Part shown: one piece after another, positions 33,423 to 44,435 of the stretch
Layout of the letters: every line of letters starts with the position of its first letter
Position numbering within the stretch: position 1 is the first letter of the stretch
From: Thalassia testudinum
Lineage: Eukaryota; Streptophyta; Magnoliopsida; Alismatales; Hydrocharitaceae
DNA length: 64,000 nt
Direction: 5' to 3'
NCBI GenBank assembly: GCA_037157565.1
Contig: JAZHRO010000039.1
Location: forward strand, 41,416,001-41,480,000
The notes under the pieces: generated by a model
What the model was told of the DNA's origin: nothing
Seen by the model: the letters and a program-made list of their open reading frames with translations, nothing else
Database searches by the model: none
Program-made: the position numbers and the translations under genes

Positions 33423-34981
33423 TGATGCGAACCTCATCATGAACTCTAACTAGCATAATTTAATCTAAATAAGTGTGAAGAAGCTCCTACAAAACCTAAA
33501 GAGAGGCTTAACTCAGAGAATTCTGAGTTAAAGAATAAGACAAATCATAAGGGGTAAAACTGTAATTTTACCAATGCAATGAGAAAATAGGGTAATTAAG
33601 GGTCTAAACGAAGGTCAAATGAACTTAATAAGAAGGGAAGTGGGATGATCTGATCTGAAAAGGGTTATAGCAACTTCTAGGAATTAAATGACATTCTGTA
33701 ACTTTAAAATAAATCCACTTTAATTTACGAGGTTCGAGGCAGGATAAAAATCAACTAAATCCTCTAAAATTCATGGAAAAATATTCCCTAGGGATTAGAA
33801 CCTTCAATTTGGCCTTTGCAACCTATTTTGACCTAAAATGAGAACCATGCCCAATTTATGACCTAATTTGGGTTTTTGTGCAAATTTATCGATCAAACAT
33901 GATCCAACCTAAAATTAAATTTCACCATTAAAATCCCTAGGTTCAAATTAGGCTGGTATAAAAATTTGGACCTAAGAAAAGACCATCTTAATCGACTTTA
34001 AAACTTGGTCCTCTTAAATTACTTTTTGACCCTTATCTTTTGAAACCCTTGCAAATGGCCCCCTATCTTTCTCATCGTTCTTTGCAAAACGGTCCTCCCT
34101 GCCATTTATGAGTAGCGCCATACCTCCGATGACCTTGCGTGGAGGATGGCGCCGCGCAGGGCATGGCGCTCGTTCTCAGGAACGAACGGGAGGTTCCCTG
34201 TGTCGTCCTTTGTCGCAGGGACCCTCCCAAGACCCCTGCAACTGGCCATGCCTCTCGTGTGAACGCATGAAAGGCATGGGTGTCCATTTCCGGCCATCTC
34301 CGACGAGCACGGCACGTCACCTCTGAAGGTTCGTCCCTACCAGGAGGGGTGACGTAATAAAATTGCGGAATTGAATATATAAAGCAATATCACAAAAATA
34401 AGCAATCACACAATGTACACAAGTAATTTTTAGGTGGAAACCCAAACCGGGTGAAAACCACCACCTAACCCTCTCGAGTTAGGATTTTCCGATCAACCAA
34501 GTTGATCAAATCCACTAACCGAATCACTTTGAACGAGGGTGATTCAACCTCAATACAACCACGCTACAAGTACGAGGGTAGCGTTCCTCAACCCCTTCTC
34601 TCCACGAGAAGGATTTTGTCCCACGAAGGAGACGGGAATTCGCAAAGCGAATACCCAACCAAAATACAAAGATAGAATAAACAACAGTCCTATAGAGCCA
34701 ACAAAATTAAACCTAGCTTCTATAGGAAATAGGAAACTCCCCTTTGCAAGGAGTGCGTCGATGATGACGCGGTGTGTGTGCCACGCGACGGGGCTACGTC
34801 GCTCTCGTTATCAACAGCGGGAGAGCGGGCGCGCGAAGGCTTGATGCTCTCAAGAGAATGAAACTAGAGCTTGGAGAGCAAGGGCCTCAATTGGACACAA
34901 AGGAGTGGAACTAAGTTGCTTAGGTGTGTCTCTTGTTTCTCTTAGTGTGTATCTTGTGTGTTTTTGTGTTGCAAAGGTTCC

Positions 34982-34997
34982 CCTCTATTTATAGAGG
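34982..34997 (-). promoter_or_regulatory. TATA box of S1 within an inverted repeat
   Basis: Minus strand reads CCTCTATAAATAGAGG; the TATA is embedded in CCTCTAT...ATAGAGG inverted arms, so a TATA-like word exists on both strands. S2 has the related CTCTATTTATAGAAG near 45081. Confidence 0.6.
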
Positions 34998-35103
34998 CCT
35001 TAGGAAGGCTTTGGAAGGCTTGGAAAAGCTTCCATAGCCGTTGGGTGCAAAACCCAAGAGAATCAGGCCGAAATCAGGACAATGATTATACTTCACAGGG
35101 TTA

Positions 35104-35640
35104 TCAGACGTCTAACTCTGGCATCAGACGTCTGGAAGGCCACTTTAAGACGTCTGATTCCAAGGTCAGACGTCTGATTCTATGCGGGTTTCTCCCTGAC
35201 TTGAATCAGATCTAAACAGGGTTTTTGTGCAAGTCCATCAGACGACATACAGGACGTCTGGCACTATTCCTGGACGTCTGGAAACTAACTTTTTCTATGG
35301 AATGGATTTGCAACGGCTAGAAAATCTCTGAGAAGAGATTTTCGGGTCAGTCGAGGCAAAACGGTCAATTATCAGACGTCTGGGAAGACCTATGGACGTC
35401 TGATAAGGCTCTAACGGTCATATTTTGCCGTGTCTGCTAAGTTAGCCAACGGTTCACTAATTGGACGTCTGGCAAGTCCATCAGACGTCTTCTAAGACGT
35501 CTGGACTAAGGTCTGGACGTCTGATTTCATCAGACAGAAAACTAAGTCCAGCCTAAAAGGTTATCAGACGTCTGAAACAACAGTCAGACGTCTTAAAACA
35601 CTTCATCAGACGTCTGATTTTGGGATTAGACGTCTGGAAA
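35104..35640. repeat. GACGTCT palindrome array in S1
   Basis: Sixteen occurrences of GACGTCT, mostly as TCAGACGTCTGA or GGACGTCTGG, in about 540 bp, upstream of the minus-strand TATA. Clustered palindromes in the U3 region are reported for Sirevirus LTRs generally (from memory of the maize/Arabidopsis Sirevirus literature); the word used here differs. Confidence 0.9.
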
Positions 35641-36077
35641 TGCTGTTTGAGCCCTATATTGGTTTTCTAAGTATTCTACAGAAAACCTAAGTATCCTAGG
35701 GTTGTGCAGGTGTTCCTAGGACTACTTTTAGGGTACTTTGAGGCTCTTTAACATAATGTTCTAAGGAATAAAAAAGAGCAAGAAAGTAAATACAAGAGAT
35801 ACATGAAAGGATAAAAAAGAATCTATCCTATTCTTCTTGTCTTCCATCTCCAATCTTTCGCTCCACGCGAACCTCCTCTGTTTTCCGTCAAGCTCCTCCA
35901 ATCCGTCCTGGATGCGAGCTCGAACTCCGTCTAAACACGTCCACATTTGCAATTGACCTGAAATCTAGGACTCAAATTGCAAATGTTAAATAACACGTGT
36001 TTTGTTATCATCAAAACAAATGATCGTGGTGCTCTAGCACCAACAACCTCCTCGGTCCCCTCTCCTCGCTAGTGCCT

Positions 36078-36083
36078 TTATAA
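36078..36083 (+). promoter_or_regulatory. TATA box, 5' LTR of E
   Basis: CCTTTATAAGGAGCGG context, identical in the 3' LTR at 48801-48816. Now only about 30 bp from the S1 insertion, which separates it from its upstream U3 sequence. Confidence 0.65.
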
Positions 36084-36968
36084 GGAGCGGCAGGGTCTGC
36101 CGTCTCCTTCAAGCTACTTCTGGCAGAGAAAAACCCTCGATTTCGTCTCTCCCCTCTCTGGTTAAAGTGCCCTAGCTTCCGGCGATCCTTCTTCCTCCTC
36201 CTCGTCGCTCTGCTGCCATACCTGCAGCAGAGCCTAGTCTACCCCGTCTTCCCACGCCAGGCCGCACCAGCTGGCGCCCTCAGATCTCCTCCTCGTCGCC
36301 GATAACCCCCTCCTGGGCACCTTCGTCCCCAGCTCCAGCAGGCACGAGCCGGACGTCTTCCTCTCCCTCTTCGTCGACTAAGTAGGTAGGAATCTTCCCC
36401 TTACTCTCCTTTCACTTTTCCCTCATTCAATTAGCATTTCAGACCCCTCGACTGCCACTACCACCCCCATCTGCTTCACCTCTGGCCGCCATCTCCGGCG
36501 AGGTCGCTCCACCTTCACAGGCCATTTCACCCCTCGTCGACAAGCCCAGAAGCTCCCCCTCACTCCACTCAAGTGTTTCCCCCACTCCATTCATCTCCCT
36601 TCACCTCCCGACCACCCCCCGAACACACCCACTTCCGCACACACAGTCTGCCCTAGGCACACGGACACAGGCGCACTTGCGCCTCGCCAACCCTCGCACT
36701 GCCTTCGCCACACTCTGGCGAGGCTCCCTGCATTGTCTGATGTGGCCGTGAGGCTGTCTTTGTGATTTCAGGTCTCTGCCTCCTCGCCGCCATTGACGAG
36801 CTGTTGAAGCTTCTTCGCAGGCAACTCCAGGACTCCTCCAGCCCAGGCGTGAGCTCCAGGCAATGCAGGGTGCTTCCGCTAATGCGCCCAGGTTCGCAAT
36901 TGGGGTCGCGAGCCTTCGTTGCTGCCCCAATTGCTAGCGCCTTCTCACCTGCGGGCACGCGGAGCAGA

Positions 36969-37030
36969 GGTGGGACTTTAGTCCCACCTCGTAAGTGTGT
37001 GGCCTCGCGCCCACACTTAAATTGATTTTG
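36969..37030 (+). promoter_or_regulatory. USE + TATA-like module, 5' LTR of E
   Basis: GTCCCACCTCG at 36981-36991 (10 of 11 to RTCCCACATCG), 25-bp gap, then TTAAATTGATTTTG from 37017. The USE is the right arm of a 10-bp hairpin AGGTGGGACT / AGTCCCACCT (36969-36990, 2-nt loop). A CAGGTCCCTCACCC box follows at 37065. Confidence 0.6.
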
Positions 37031-37972
37031 TGATATTAGCTGTTCGCCTTCGATAGATAGGGGTCAGGTCCCTCACCCACGCACGCAGCGCGCCACGCGC
37101 TCGCACTCGCCCTCGCCACGCTCACGCCCCGTGGGCCTGGGCCGAACCTGACTACCCGACCAAGCACTCCTCGTCCACCACCGTACGCCGGTGGGCCTGG
37201 TCCCGGGCGCGTTACCTGACTCGTATACCCGCGAATGCTCTGGAAGCGAACCTTTGAGAGAGAAATAGAGAGAGAGAGAGACGCGGGGAAGGGGTAGGGG
37301 TAGGTTTTGCATTGATAATTGTGTGTGCGCGCAGGGAAGAAGGAAAAAGAAGGAAGAAGCAGGCGAAGGAAGAAGAAGAAAGGAGGAGGAGCGGCTGAAG
37401 ACGTAGCCGCACTGAGCAGCTGTTGAAGAAGAAAGGAAGGAGAGGAGCTGAAGGAAAAATAGTAGAGCCGCACTCTAGCAAACACACAGTTAAGCCGTCT
37501 GAGCACCGAGTCAAACGACGGAAGGTCAGCGGTCAGAGCAGAAGAAAGCAAAGAAAAAGAAGAAGACAGAAAGAAGAAAACCAGAAATGAAGAAAGGAGG
37601 AAGACTTAGCAGCTGAAGGAAATCAAAGAGAAGGCAGTAGCCTCTGCAGTCGCAAGGAAGAAGAAGAGAAGAAAATCAGAAAGGAAGAAAGGAGAAAGAG
37701 AAAGAGGAACCACAGAAGTAGAGAAGAAGAAAAGAAGAAGAAGAAAGAAGAGAGTCGAAGCCAATCACCCCTTCTTTTTCTCTCTCTCTTAATTTTTGTA
37801 AAATCGTATATATTGTGAACTTATATGCTTCTAGAATTATAGTTTGCTCCCTGAGTTCGACCTCGGGAAACTTGTCATTCCGAGTAATAAATTGTATTAA
37901 ACTGGTAACTGTTCTTGTCATATACTCCAACGACTGTAATTACCATAGCGACAAAGGACCCGAACCAGTTTT

Positions 37973-37990
37973 TGGCACTGTTGCCGGGGA
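37973..37990 (+). other. Primer-binding site, tRNA-Asp, element E
   Basis: TGGCACTGTTGCCGGGGA, two differences from the complement of plant tRNA-Asp 3' end (TGGCGCCGTTGCCGGGGA), 5 bp after the LTR end. Confidence 0.92.
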
Positions 37991-38914
37991 GCAACGGCTA
38001 TTCTGGAAGCTATTAATTCACAATTTTTGGGTTTCTATTGATCTCTTGTCTTTTGTTGTGCAGGCACAGGAAATCAAGAGGACAACAAGCAGTTGTACAA
38101 CAACCACACCTAGGATAGGTAATTTTCTATCCTCTCATTTTAAACCCTTAAATTCTAAAGAGGAAGAAAAAGAAAGAAAAAGTAATTTAGGCATAACCTG
38201 TCTTCCATACTTAGTAAATCATCAAAACTGTCTGTTTTCAATTTCAAAACAATATATCTGTACATCATTAAGGGTATTTAGGGCTAACAACTTCTTGCTT
38301 GAGTCCTAATTATCCAATGTAAAGGAAGCTAACTGGACCAAGTAGAACCAATATAAGATTCAGAATTAGGGTTTTAGAGACACACTTTTTAAGCAAGAAT
38401 TGAGAATTCCCAAAAGAAGTGTGCCTAAGCCATTGTTTGAAAGCACCTATTTAGAGAAACCTTAAGAAATTTGGCTCTTAAAAACACTTGAACCCTAAAA
38501 GACAATGACATAATAAGCTCTCAAAGGTATTAGTAGGTGAAGTTGACCCCTTGGGTCAACCAGCCTTAAAACTTAGGTCACTCTATGCACTCAAAAGGCT
38601 AAAGTTCAAGTGAAAACCTAAGCACCTTGATCCTAACTAAAAGTGGTAGACTTAAGAGGTCAAGGTCCTCATTCTGGTCTACCTGGAATCTCAGTGACAA
38701 GAGAGGTCGGGTGGGGGAAACCCTGTAACCTGTGGGGGCGCTCTACCGTGTAGGGGTCTTCGCGGGACTCACCCTCTCTGGCTGCCCAGGTAATTCTCAG
38801 GTGGACGATCTTTTGATCAAGGGGTCCATCTGCCCCAAACCTCTATAGTCACCCAACATTCTGGGTGTCTTGATTGGGTCCAGCACCTGCTAAACTCATC
38901 CTCTCCATCAGTGT
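37991..38914 (+). other. 5' leader of element E
   Basis: About 0.9 kb of untranslated leader between primer site and gag. The part at 38640-38880 is shared, inverted, with element J (25940-26130). Confidence 0.7.
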
Positions 38915-40549
38915 ATGTTTGGTAGGAGGTCCTTGAAACCTCCTTTAGAAATTCACTCTCCTCGAGGTCGAGTCTTGATGCCCTTGTTTGTGCAACCAAC
39001 ACTTCACATAGACCTCTCCTCCGACTTCGAACCCAACTCAGCTTCTTCTTCCACAAGGGCTCAGCTAGTTGAGGAAGAGAACAATCTGGAGCACCAGCTC
39101 CAACGACTCAATGACCTCTTCCAGAACTTCATGCACCCACCGCAGCGTCCCATGATGCGAGATCATTATAATCCCGCTGCGGTGGCTATTGAGCCTTGAG
39201 TCAGAATCCGGACTGGAGGACCTGATTTTGAACTAAAGCCTAACATGATTCATGCCATACCAAAATTTCATGGGCTTAATTCTGAAGACCCCTTCCAGCA
39301 CATTAAACAGCTAAAGCATCTGGCCCAGACTTTTGGGTCAGATGCACAAAATCGAGATATTCTCCTCATGAAAATGTTCTTCTCCCTTATGGACAAGGCC
39401 GCCAATTGGTACCAAACACAGACCCGGCCGATCAACAATTGGGAGGAACTTCAGTCCGAGTTCTTGAATAAGTTCTTTCCCGTTGGTCGGACCAATGCCT
39501 TGCGCCATCAGATTACCCACTTCACACAACAAACAGGAGAACCTCTTCATGAGGCATGGGATCGCTTTCAGGATCTCATGAGGAAGTGCCCCCATCACGG
39601 AGTTCCTAAATGGGAACAAGTCCAGTCTTTTTACCAGGGACTCCATGAAGATATTAGGCTTTTTGTCAATGCAACTTGCGGAGGGAATATCATGGGTCAA
39701 CATGAGGACACCGTTTGGGAGATTCTCGAAAATATGTGCGAGAACTCCATCAATAATGACTCCATGGGATTATTCGATAGGACGAATACCCGCGCGTCGA
39801 CGAACCTTAGGGGAGCACACGAGACGCAGGTCCTGTCCGCATCAGTCGATCTGGAATTAATGGCCAGTCGATTGGACAAGGTCTTTATTATTGAGAAGAA
39901 GGTGGATGAGCTGACTCAGCATTTGCAGCGAGCCACCTCTGCGCATAATTCCTTTGCACAGCCTCCTTCCACATGGGAGACTGTGCAAAACATTCTCCAC
40001 CGACTTTCTCCTAGGATGGAACCATATCCACCCCCATCTGATTCTTGGGTCAGAGGACCCTCCGACCCTTTCTATACTAGCCAGGGGAATTCCACTCCCC
40101 CATTCTTTGACTCTTCGAAGGTTCCTCAGACCTGCGAGGACCTCAATGCCATCTAGAATGACCCATTTTCCAATACGTACAATCCTGGATGGCGAAACCA
40201 TCCCAACTTCCAGTGGGCGGGAAATTCCCAAACTCAAAGACCACCCTTTCAGCCCCGTCCACAACCACCTCGTCCTTACCAGCTGCCTCAGCCTCAGTCC
40301 AACCCTACTTATCCATCAGGGCCAAACCAAGACCAAATGTCCCTCATCCTTCAGACTTTGGCTGACATTCAAAGAACGAATGCGGGTATTCAGAAACAAC
40401 ATAAGGACGAAATCACAGAGGTTTGAAACCAACTGGCCTAGTTGGCAAATTCTCGCCAACCAGGCACACTTCCTTCTCAACCTCTTCCTAACCCTAATAA
40501 CGTGCCGACCTAGTGGCGCGTTATAAACCCAAACCTGGGCCAAGCACAC
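38915..40549 (+). pseudogene. Athila E gag
   Basis: Capsid/nucleocapsid polyprotein of the element; it would assemble virus-like particles in the cytoplasm. One reading frame runs from an ATG at 38915 through 41611 into protease. Gag core at 39245-39700 shows PKFHGLNSEDPFQHIKQLK, then FPVGRTNALR, HEAWDRFQDLMRKCPHHG and FYQGL blocks, diagnostic for Athila-type gag. In-frame stops occur at 39197 (TGA), 40154 (TAG), 40424 (TGA), 40439 (TAG) and 40510 (TAG). The longest open piece is 39245-40156 (303 codons). Pro/Gln-rich sequence follows to 40549. Not functional. Confidence 0.9.
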
Positions 40550-41611
40550 ATGATTTATCAGACCCCCTCTGTTCCTTCACCTGACGGGATGGAGGCTTCA
40601 ACTTCTTATGCGAGTTATCAGCAGCAACCCATCCTATCAAACCCTAACCAGAACCAGGCAGGACTGAATTCTGTGACCACTCGCAGTGGTAAGGAGACCC
40701 AAGATCCACCTTATCCAGACCACTCCAAGCCTGGTAGTGACCCAAAACCTAGGACAGTAATCCAGGACGTTCCTATCCCTGTCCCCGATCAAAGACCTGG
40801 ACCTATCCTAGAAGAACCAACCAAGGTTCCATTTCCCGAGGCCTTGACCAAGGGAAAGAAGACAACCAAACCCGTGGCACCTGAGGAGGACCTGGTCAAG
40901 CTCTTTGAGCAGGTCCAAATAAACATCCCCTTGATGGATGCAATTCGCCACGTACCGGCTTACGCACGATTCTTGAAGAATGTGTGTACACCTCAGCGTA
41001 AGCCGCGAACCAAGAGTAGGAGTCCAATTGTACTGTTAGAGCAAGCCAGCTCTGTAATCCTGAGCAGACTCCCACCCAAGGCAAAAGATCCAGATTCTCC
41101 CCTGATTTCATGCAAAATAGGTGAAACCCAGTTCGACAGAGCATTGCTAGACTTGGGTGCATCCATAAATCTGATACCCACATCCTTACTTAACCACCTA
41201 GAAGAATCTGAGCTAAAACTGACTGAGGTGACACTCCAGCTAGCAGATCGATCTATAAAGTCACCTAAAGGGATTCTTGAGGATGTCATTGTAAGAGTGT
41301 GGGATTTCTATTTCCCTGTAGACTTCATAGTCTTAGACATGGACGCACCTGAAAACCCTAGGGATACACCGATCATTTTAGGGAGACCTTTCTTGGTCAC
41401 TTCTAGAGCCAACATCAGTTGTGAGGAGGGCCAAATAGAACTGAAATTTGGGAATCAGACTCTCAAAATTGATATCTTTAAGGCTCAACAAGGAATCAAT
41501 TGCGATGTCATTGAACAAATCTGTGATATTAGACCTTTGGTTGATGAAACACAATTTGCGAATAACCTGATTATACCTCATAACCATAGAAAGATCTTGA
41601 ACCGCAATTAG
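40550..41611 (+). pseudogene. Athila E protease region
   Basis: Same frame as gag. It includes a TTRSGK block (about 40676), SCKIGETQFDRALLDLGASIN (41104-41170) with the aspartic-protease motif as DLGAS, and a GRPFL block near 41380. Retroviral-type aspartic proteases have D-S/T-G-A; Athila elements commonly have DLGAS. The frame ends in TAG at 41609. A frame change of one base near 41590 is needed to enter the RT frame, where homology continues (LEPQLEETNPDLD). Confidence 0.88.
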
Positions 41612-42802
41612 AGGAGACAAACCCTGATTTAGATAAATCCATAACTCCTATCCTTGAACCTCACATTTACCCTGAACCACCCGCTGCTGTTGATAACCCC
41701 ATCCTTGAACTAAAACCCCTTCCCGATCATTTGAAATACATCTTTTTGGGTTCTAATCAGACTTTTCCTGTGATTATAAATTTCAAGCTTACTCCTGATC
41801 TGGAATCCCCTCTGATTGTTGTTCTTCAGCAACATTGCAGAGCCATTGGTTGGACTCTCAATGACTTGACTGGAATAAGTCCCTCTTATTGCACACACCG
41901 TATTTATTCTGAAGAGGGCACATGACCTTCCCGTGAGAAGCAGAGGCGTCTGAATCCCAATTTGCACGAGGTCGTGAAAAAGGAGATCATTAAGTGGTTA
42001 GATGTAGGGATCATCTACCCGATCTCCGACAGTCGTTGGGTGAGCCCAATTTAGGTCGTGCCTAAAAAGGCAGGGCTTACTACCATTATGACTGAAACCA
42101 GAGGAATAATACCTACCCGAATAGTCAACTCATGGAGAGTCTGCATAGATTACCGACGACTCAATTCCTCCACAAAGAAGGATCATTTCCCACTACCTTT
42201 CATTGATCAGATTCTCGAGAAATTAGTGGGAAATCGATTCTTCTGCTTTCTTGATGGGTACTCCAGTTATAACCAAGTGGCTATTCATCCTGAGGACCAA
42301 GAGAAGACCACGTTCACCTGCCCCTTCGGGACTTACACATTCCGAAGGATGCCTCTCGGTCTCTGCAATGCACCCGCGACTTTTCAGCGGTGCATGCTTG
42401 CCATATTCTCTGATATGGTAGGTGATTATCTGGAAGTCTTCATGGATGACTTCTCAATTTTCAGGGCATCATTTGATGATTGCCTCCAGCACTTGGTTCT
42501 TATACACAGGCGTTGCATCGATGTTAATTTGGTTCTTTCCTGGGAAAAGAGCCATTTTATGGTGGCTGAGGGGATCGTCCTAGGACATCTAATTTCTGAA
42601 AAAGGCATCCAAGTGGATCGAGCCAAGGTTGATCTAATTTCCCGGCTTCCTATGCCTAGCTCGATAAGGGACATCCGTTCTTTTCTAGGGCACGTCGGTT
42701 TTTACCGTCGTTTCATTCCAGATTTTTCGAAAATCGCGCGTCCCCTGACTACTTTTCTTTCTAAGGATGTACCCTTTGAGATCTCCAAGGAATGCACTTA
42801 AG
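41612..42802 (+). pseudogene. Athila E reverse transcriptase
   Basis: RNA-dependent DNA polymerase of the element. Motifs in order: KLTPDLES (41791), CTHRIYSEEG then stop TGA at 41923; IIYPISDSRWVSPI then TAG (42052) before VVPKK; WRVCIDYRRLN (42135-42167), FCFLDGYSSYNQ (42243), GTYTFRRMPLGLCNAPATFQ (42331-42390), VFMDDFSIF (42436-42462; the MDD form of the YxDD active site), and the thumb VGFYRRFIPDFS (42694). It ends at TAA 42799. RT motifs are well kept but stops disrupt the frame. Confidence 0.92.
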
Positions 42803-43480
42803 CCTTTGAAAACCTCCGTGACCGAGTCACCCAGGCCCCGATCCTACAATCCCCGGATTGGTCTCAACCCTTTGAGATCATGTGCGATGCATCTGATTTC
42901 GCTATAGGAGCGGTTCTGGGGCAGAAAGTTGACGGGAAACCCGTGGTCATCTACTACTCTAGCAAGACACTTGACGAGGCTCAGCGTAACTATACAGTTA
43001 TGGAGAAAGAGCTTCTAGCCATAGTATTTGCCCTCGAAAAATTTTGATCCTATCTCCTGGGTTCCCACGTCATCATCTACTCGGATCACACGGCTGTGAG
43101 CCATCTCCTTGCCAAGAAGGATGCAAAGCCCCGACTAATCCGATGGATCTTGCTGTTGCAAGAATTCGACCTTAAGATTCGCGACAAGGAGGGAAGACAA
43201 AATGTGCTAGCTGACCATTTGTGTCGCCTTCCTTCTGAGATCATCAACCCTTCTGGACCCATCACGAAGCATTTCCCTGATGAGCACCTACTGACTATTG
43301 GTACTAGACTTCCATGGTTTGCTAATATAGTAAACTACTTGGTATCTCATCAGATCCCGTTTGATTGGCCGAAGGCCAAGAAAGATAAATTGCGCTCTGA
43401 TGCCAAGTACTGCATCTGGGAAGATCCGTACCTCTTCCACATAGGTGCCGACCAAATCATCCGGTGATGTGTCCCGGAAG
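42803..43480 (+). pseudogene. Athila E RNase H
   Basis: Continues in the RT frame. FEIMCDASDFAIGAVLGQ (42870-42920) supplies the first Asp, YTVMEKELLAIVFA (42991-43032) the Glu and IIYSDHTAVSHLL (43072-43110) a further Asp, matching the Gypsy RNase H fold (RT_RNaseH). In-frame TGA at 43045 (consensus Arg codon) breaks the domain. The segment 43096-43467 is open and carries the connection DKEGRQNVLADHL and the chromointegrase spacer; TGA at 43465. Confidence 0.9.
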
Positions 43481-44433
43481 GTGAAATCAATGATATTCTC
43501 TCCTTCTGCCATGACCAGGCATGCGGTGGCCACTTCTCTAGTCACAAAACCGCATCAAAAATCCTCCAGTGTGGCTTTTATTAGCCCACTTTATTCAAGG
43601 ACGCATACAATCACTGCAAGGCATGCAGTCGTTGCCAAACTTTGGGCAACATGAGCCATCCCGACATGATGCCTTTGCAGCCGATTCTCGTATGTGAAAT
43701 CTTCGATATTTGGGGGATTGATTTTATGGGTCCCTTTCCTATTTCGGATTGCTTCGAGTACATTCTGCTGGCTGTGGACTACGTGTCCAAATGGATCGAA
43801 GCTATACCGACCCGAACCTGTGATCATAAAATTATTATCAAATTCATTCATCACAATATCTTCTCACGGTTCGGGATTCCTCGTGCAATCATCTCTGACG
43901 GGGGGACCCATTTTACGAACGCTCAGTTCAGGTCACTGATGATCAAATACGGGTTGTCTCACCGAATCTCCACTCCTTATCACCCCCAGACTAATGGTCT
44001 AGCTGAGCTATCAAATCGGGAGATCAAGAAAATCCTGCAGGTCACTGTTCGGCCTGATAGGAAGGACTGGTCGTCCCGACTTCCGGAAGCTTTGTGGACT
44101 TATAGGACCGCCCACAAAATCCAATTAGGCATGTCTCCTTTTAGACTGGTGTACGGGAAGGTGTGTCACCTTCCCGTCGAACTGGAGCACAAAACCTATT
44201 GGGCAGTACGGAGCTGTAATTTAGATCTTTCTAAGGCTTGAACCCACAGAAAGCTTCAGATAAGCGAGATCGATGAGTTACGCCTTGATGCGTACAAGAA
44301 CTCGTGAATCTACAAAGAGCGGGTTAAAGCCTTCCATGACAAGCATATATCTAGAAAGATCTTTCATCCTGGTCAGAAGGTCCTACTCTTTGATGCCCGA
44401 CTCAAACTCTGCCCTGGGAAACTGTGATCCAAG
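43481..44433 (+). pseudogene. Athila E integrase (5' part)
   Basis: Zinc-binding HHCC region at 43495-43640 (CHDQACGGHFSSHKTASK, then HCKACSRCQ) with a TAG where Trp is expected after CGFY. Catalytic core: WGIDFMGPF (43714-43740), IISDGGTHF (43888-43914) and the Glu in NREIKKIL (44015-44038), so all three D,D,E residues are visible. The tail CHLPVELEHKTYWA (44167-44208) is typical of Athila/Tat. Stops at 44239 and near 44305. Open frame 43642-44241. It is interrupted by solo LTR S2 and continues at 46133. Confidence 0.92.
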
Positions 44434-44435
44434 TG

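Larger units (their letters stand above)
34324..36045 (-). mobile_element. Solo Sirevirus LTR S1 (minus) in LTR of E
   Basis: 1722 bp; on the minus strand it starts TGTTGGTGCTAGAGCACC and ends GGACGAACCTTCA, with TTTTGATGATAACAAAACA near its start as in other Sirevirus LTRs. Target duplication ACCTC at 34319-34323 and 36046-36050; comparison with the uninterrupted 3' LTR of E (about 48765-48785) confirms the insertion point. Minus-strand TATA near 34982-34997. It contains 16 GACGTCT palindromes at 35100-35640. Confidence 0.93.
33423..37967 (+). mobile_element. 5' LTR of Athila E (with S1 inserted)
   Basis: Starts TGATGCGAACCTCATCA, ends GACCCGAACCA. The LTR proper is 33423-34323 plus 36046-37967, about 2.8 kb. 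TATA TTATAA is at 36078-36083, the USE module at 36981-37030, then a CAGGTCCCTCACCC box, a purine-rich tract (37330-37770), and the GAGTTCGACCTCGGG...AGTAATAAATTG end block. It matches 47877-50651. Confidence 0.93.

Noticed and set aside
35104..35640. GACGTCT array considered as a CRISPR-like repeat/spacer array
   Set aside because: Units are short palindromes at irregular spacing inside an LTR in plant DNA; no cas genes or uniform repeats.
36969..37030. USE module considered as a captured U6 or 7SL gene
   Set aside because: No snRNA or 7SL RNA body follows the TATA-like box in any copy; only the promoter-like part and an unrelated GGTCCC box are present.
37036..37551. 171-codon minus frame in the 5' LTR of E
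   Set aside because: It reads the complement of the purine-rich tract (Ser/Phe/Pro low complexity), is broken in the 3' LTR copy, and has no family match.
33423..37967. Two unrelated LTRs rather than one LTR of E split by S1
   Set aside because: The uninterrupted 3' LTR aligns across the junction and the ACCTC duplication fits exactly.
39338..40264. Minus-strand frames of 121 and 135 codons opposite gag
   Set aside because: Shadows of the gag/protease coding bias on the + strand.
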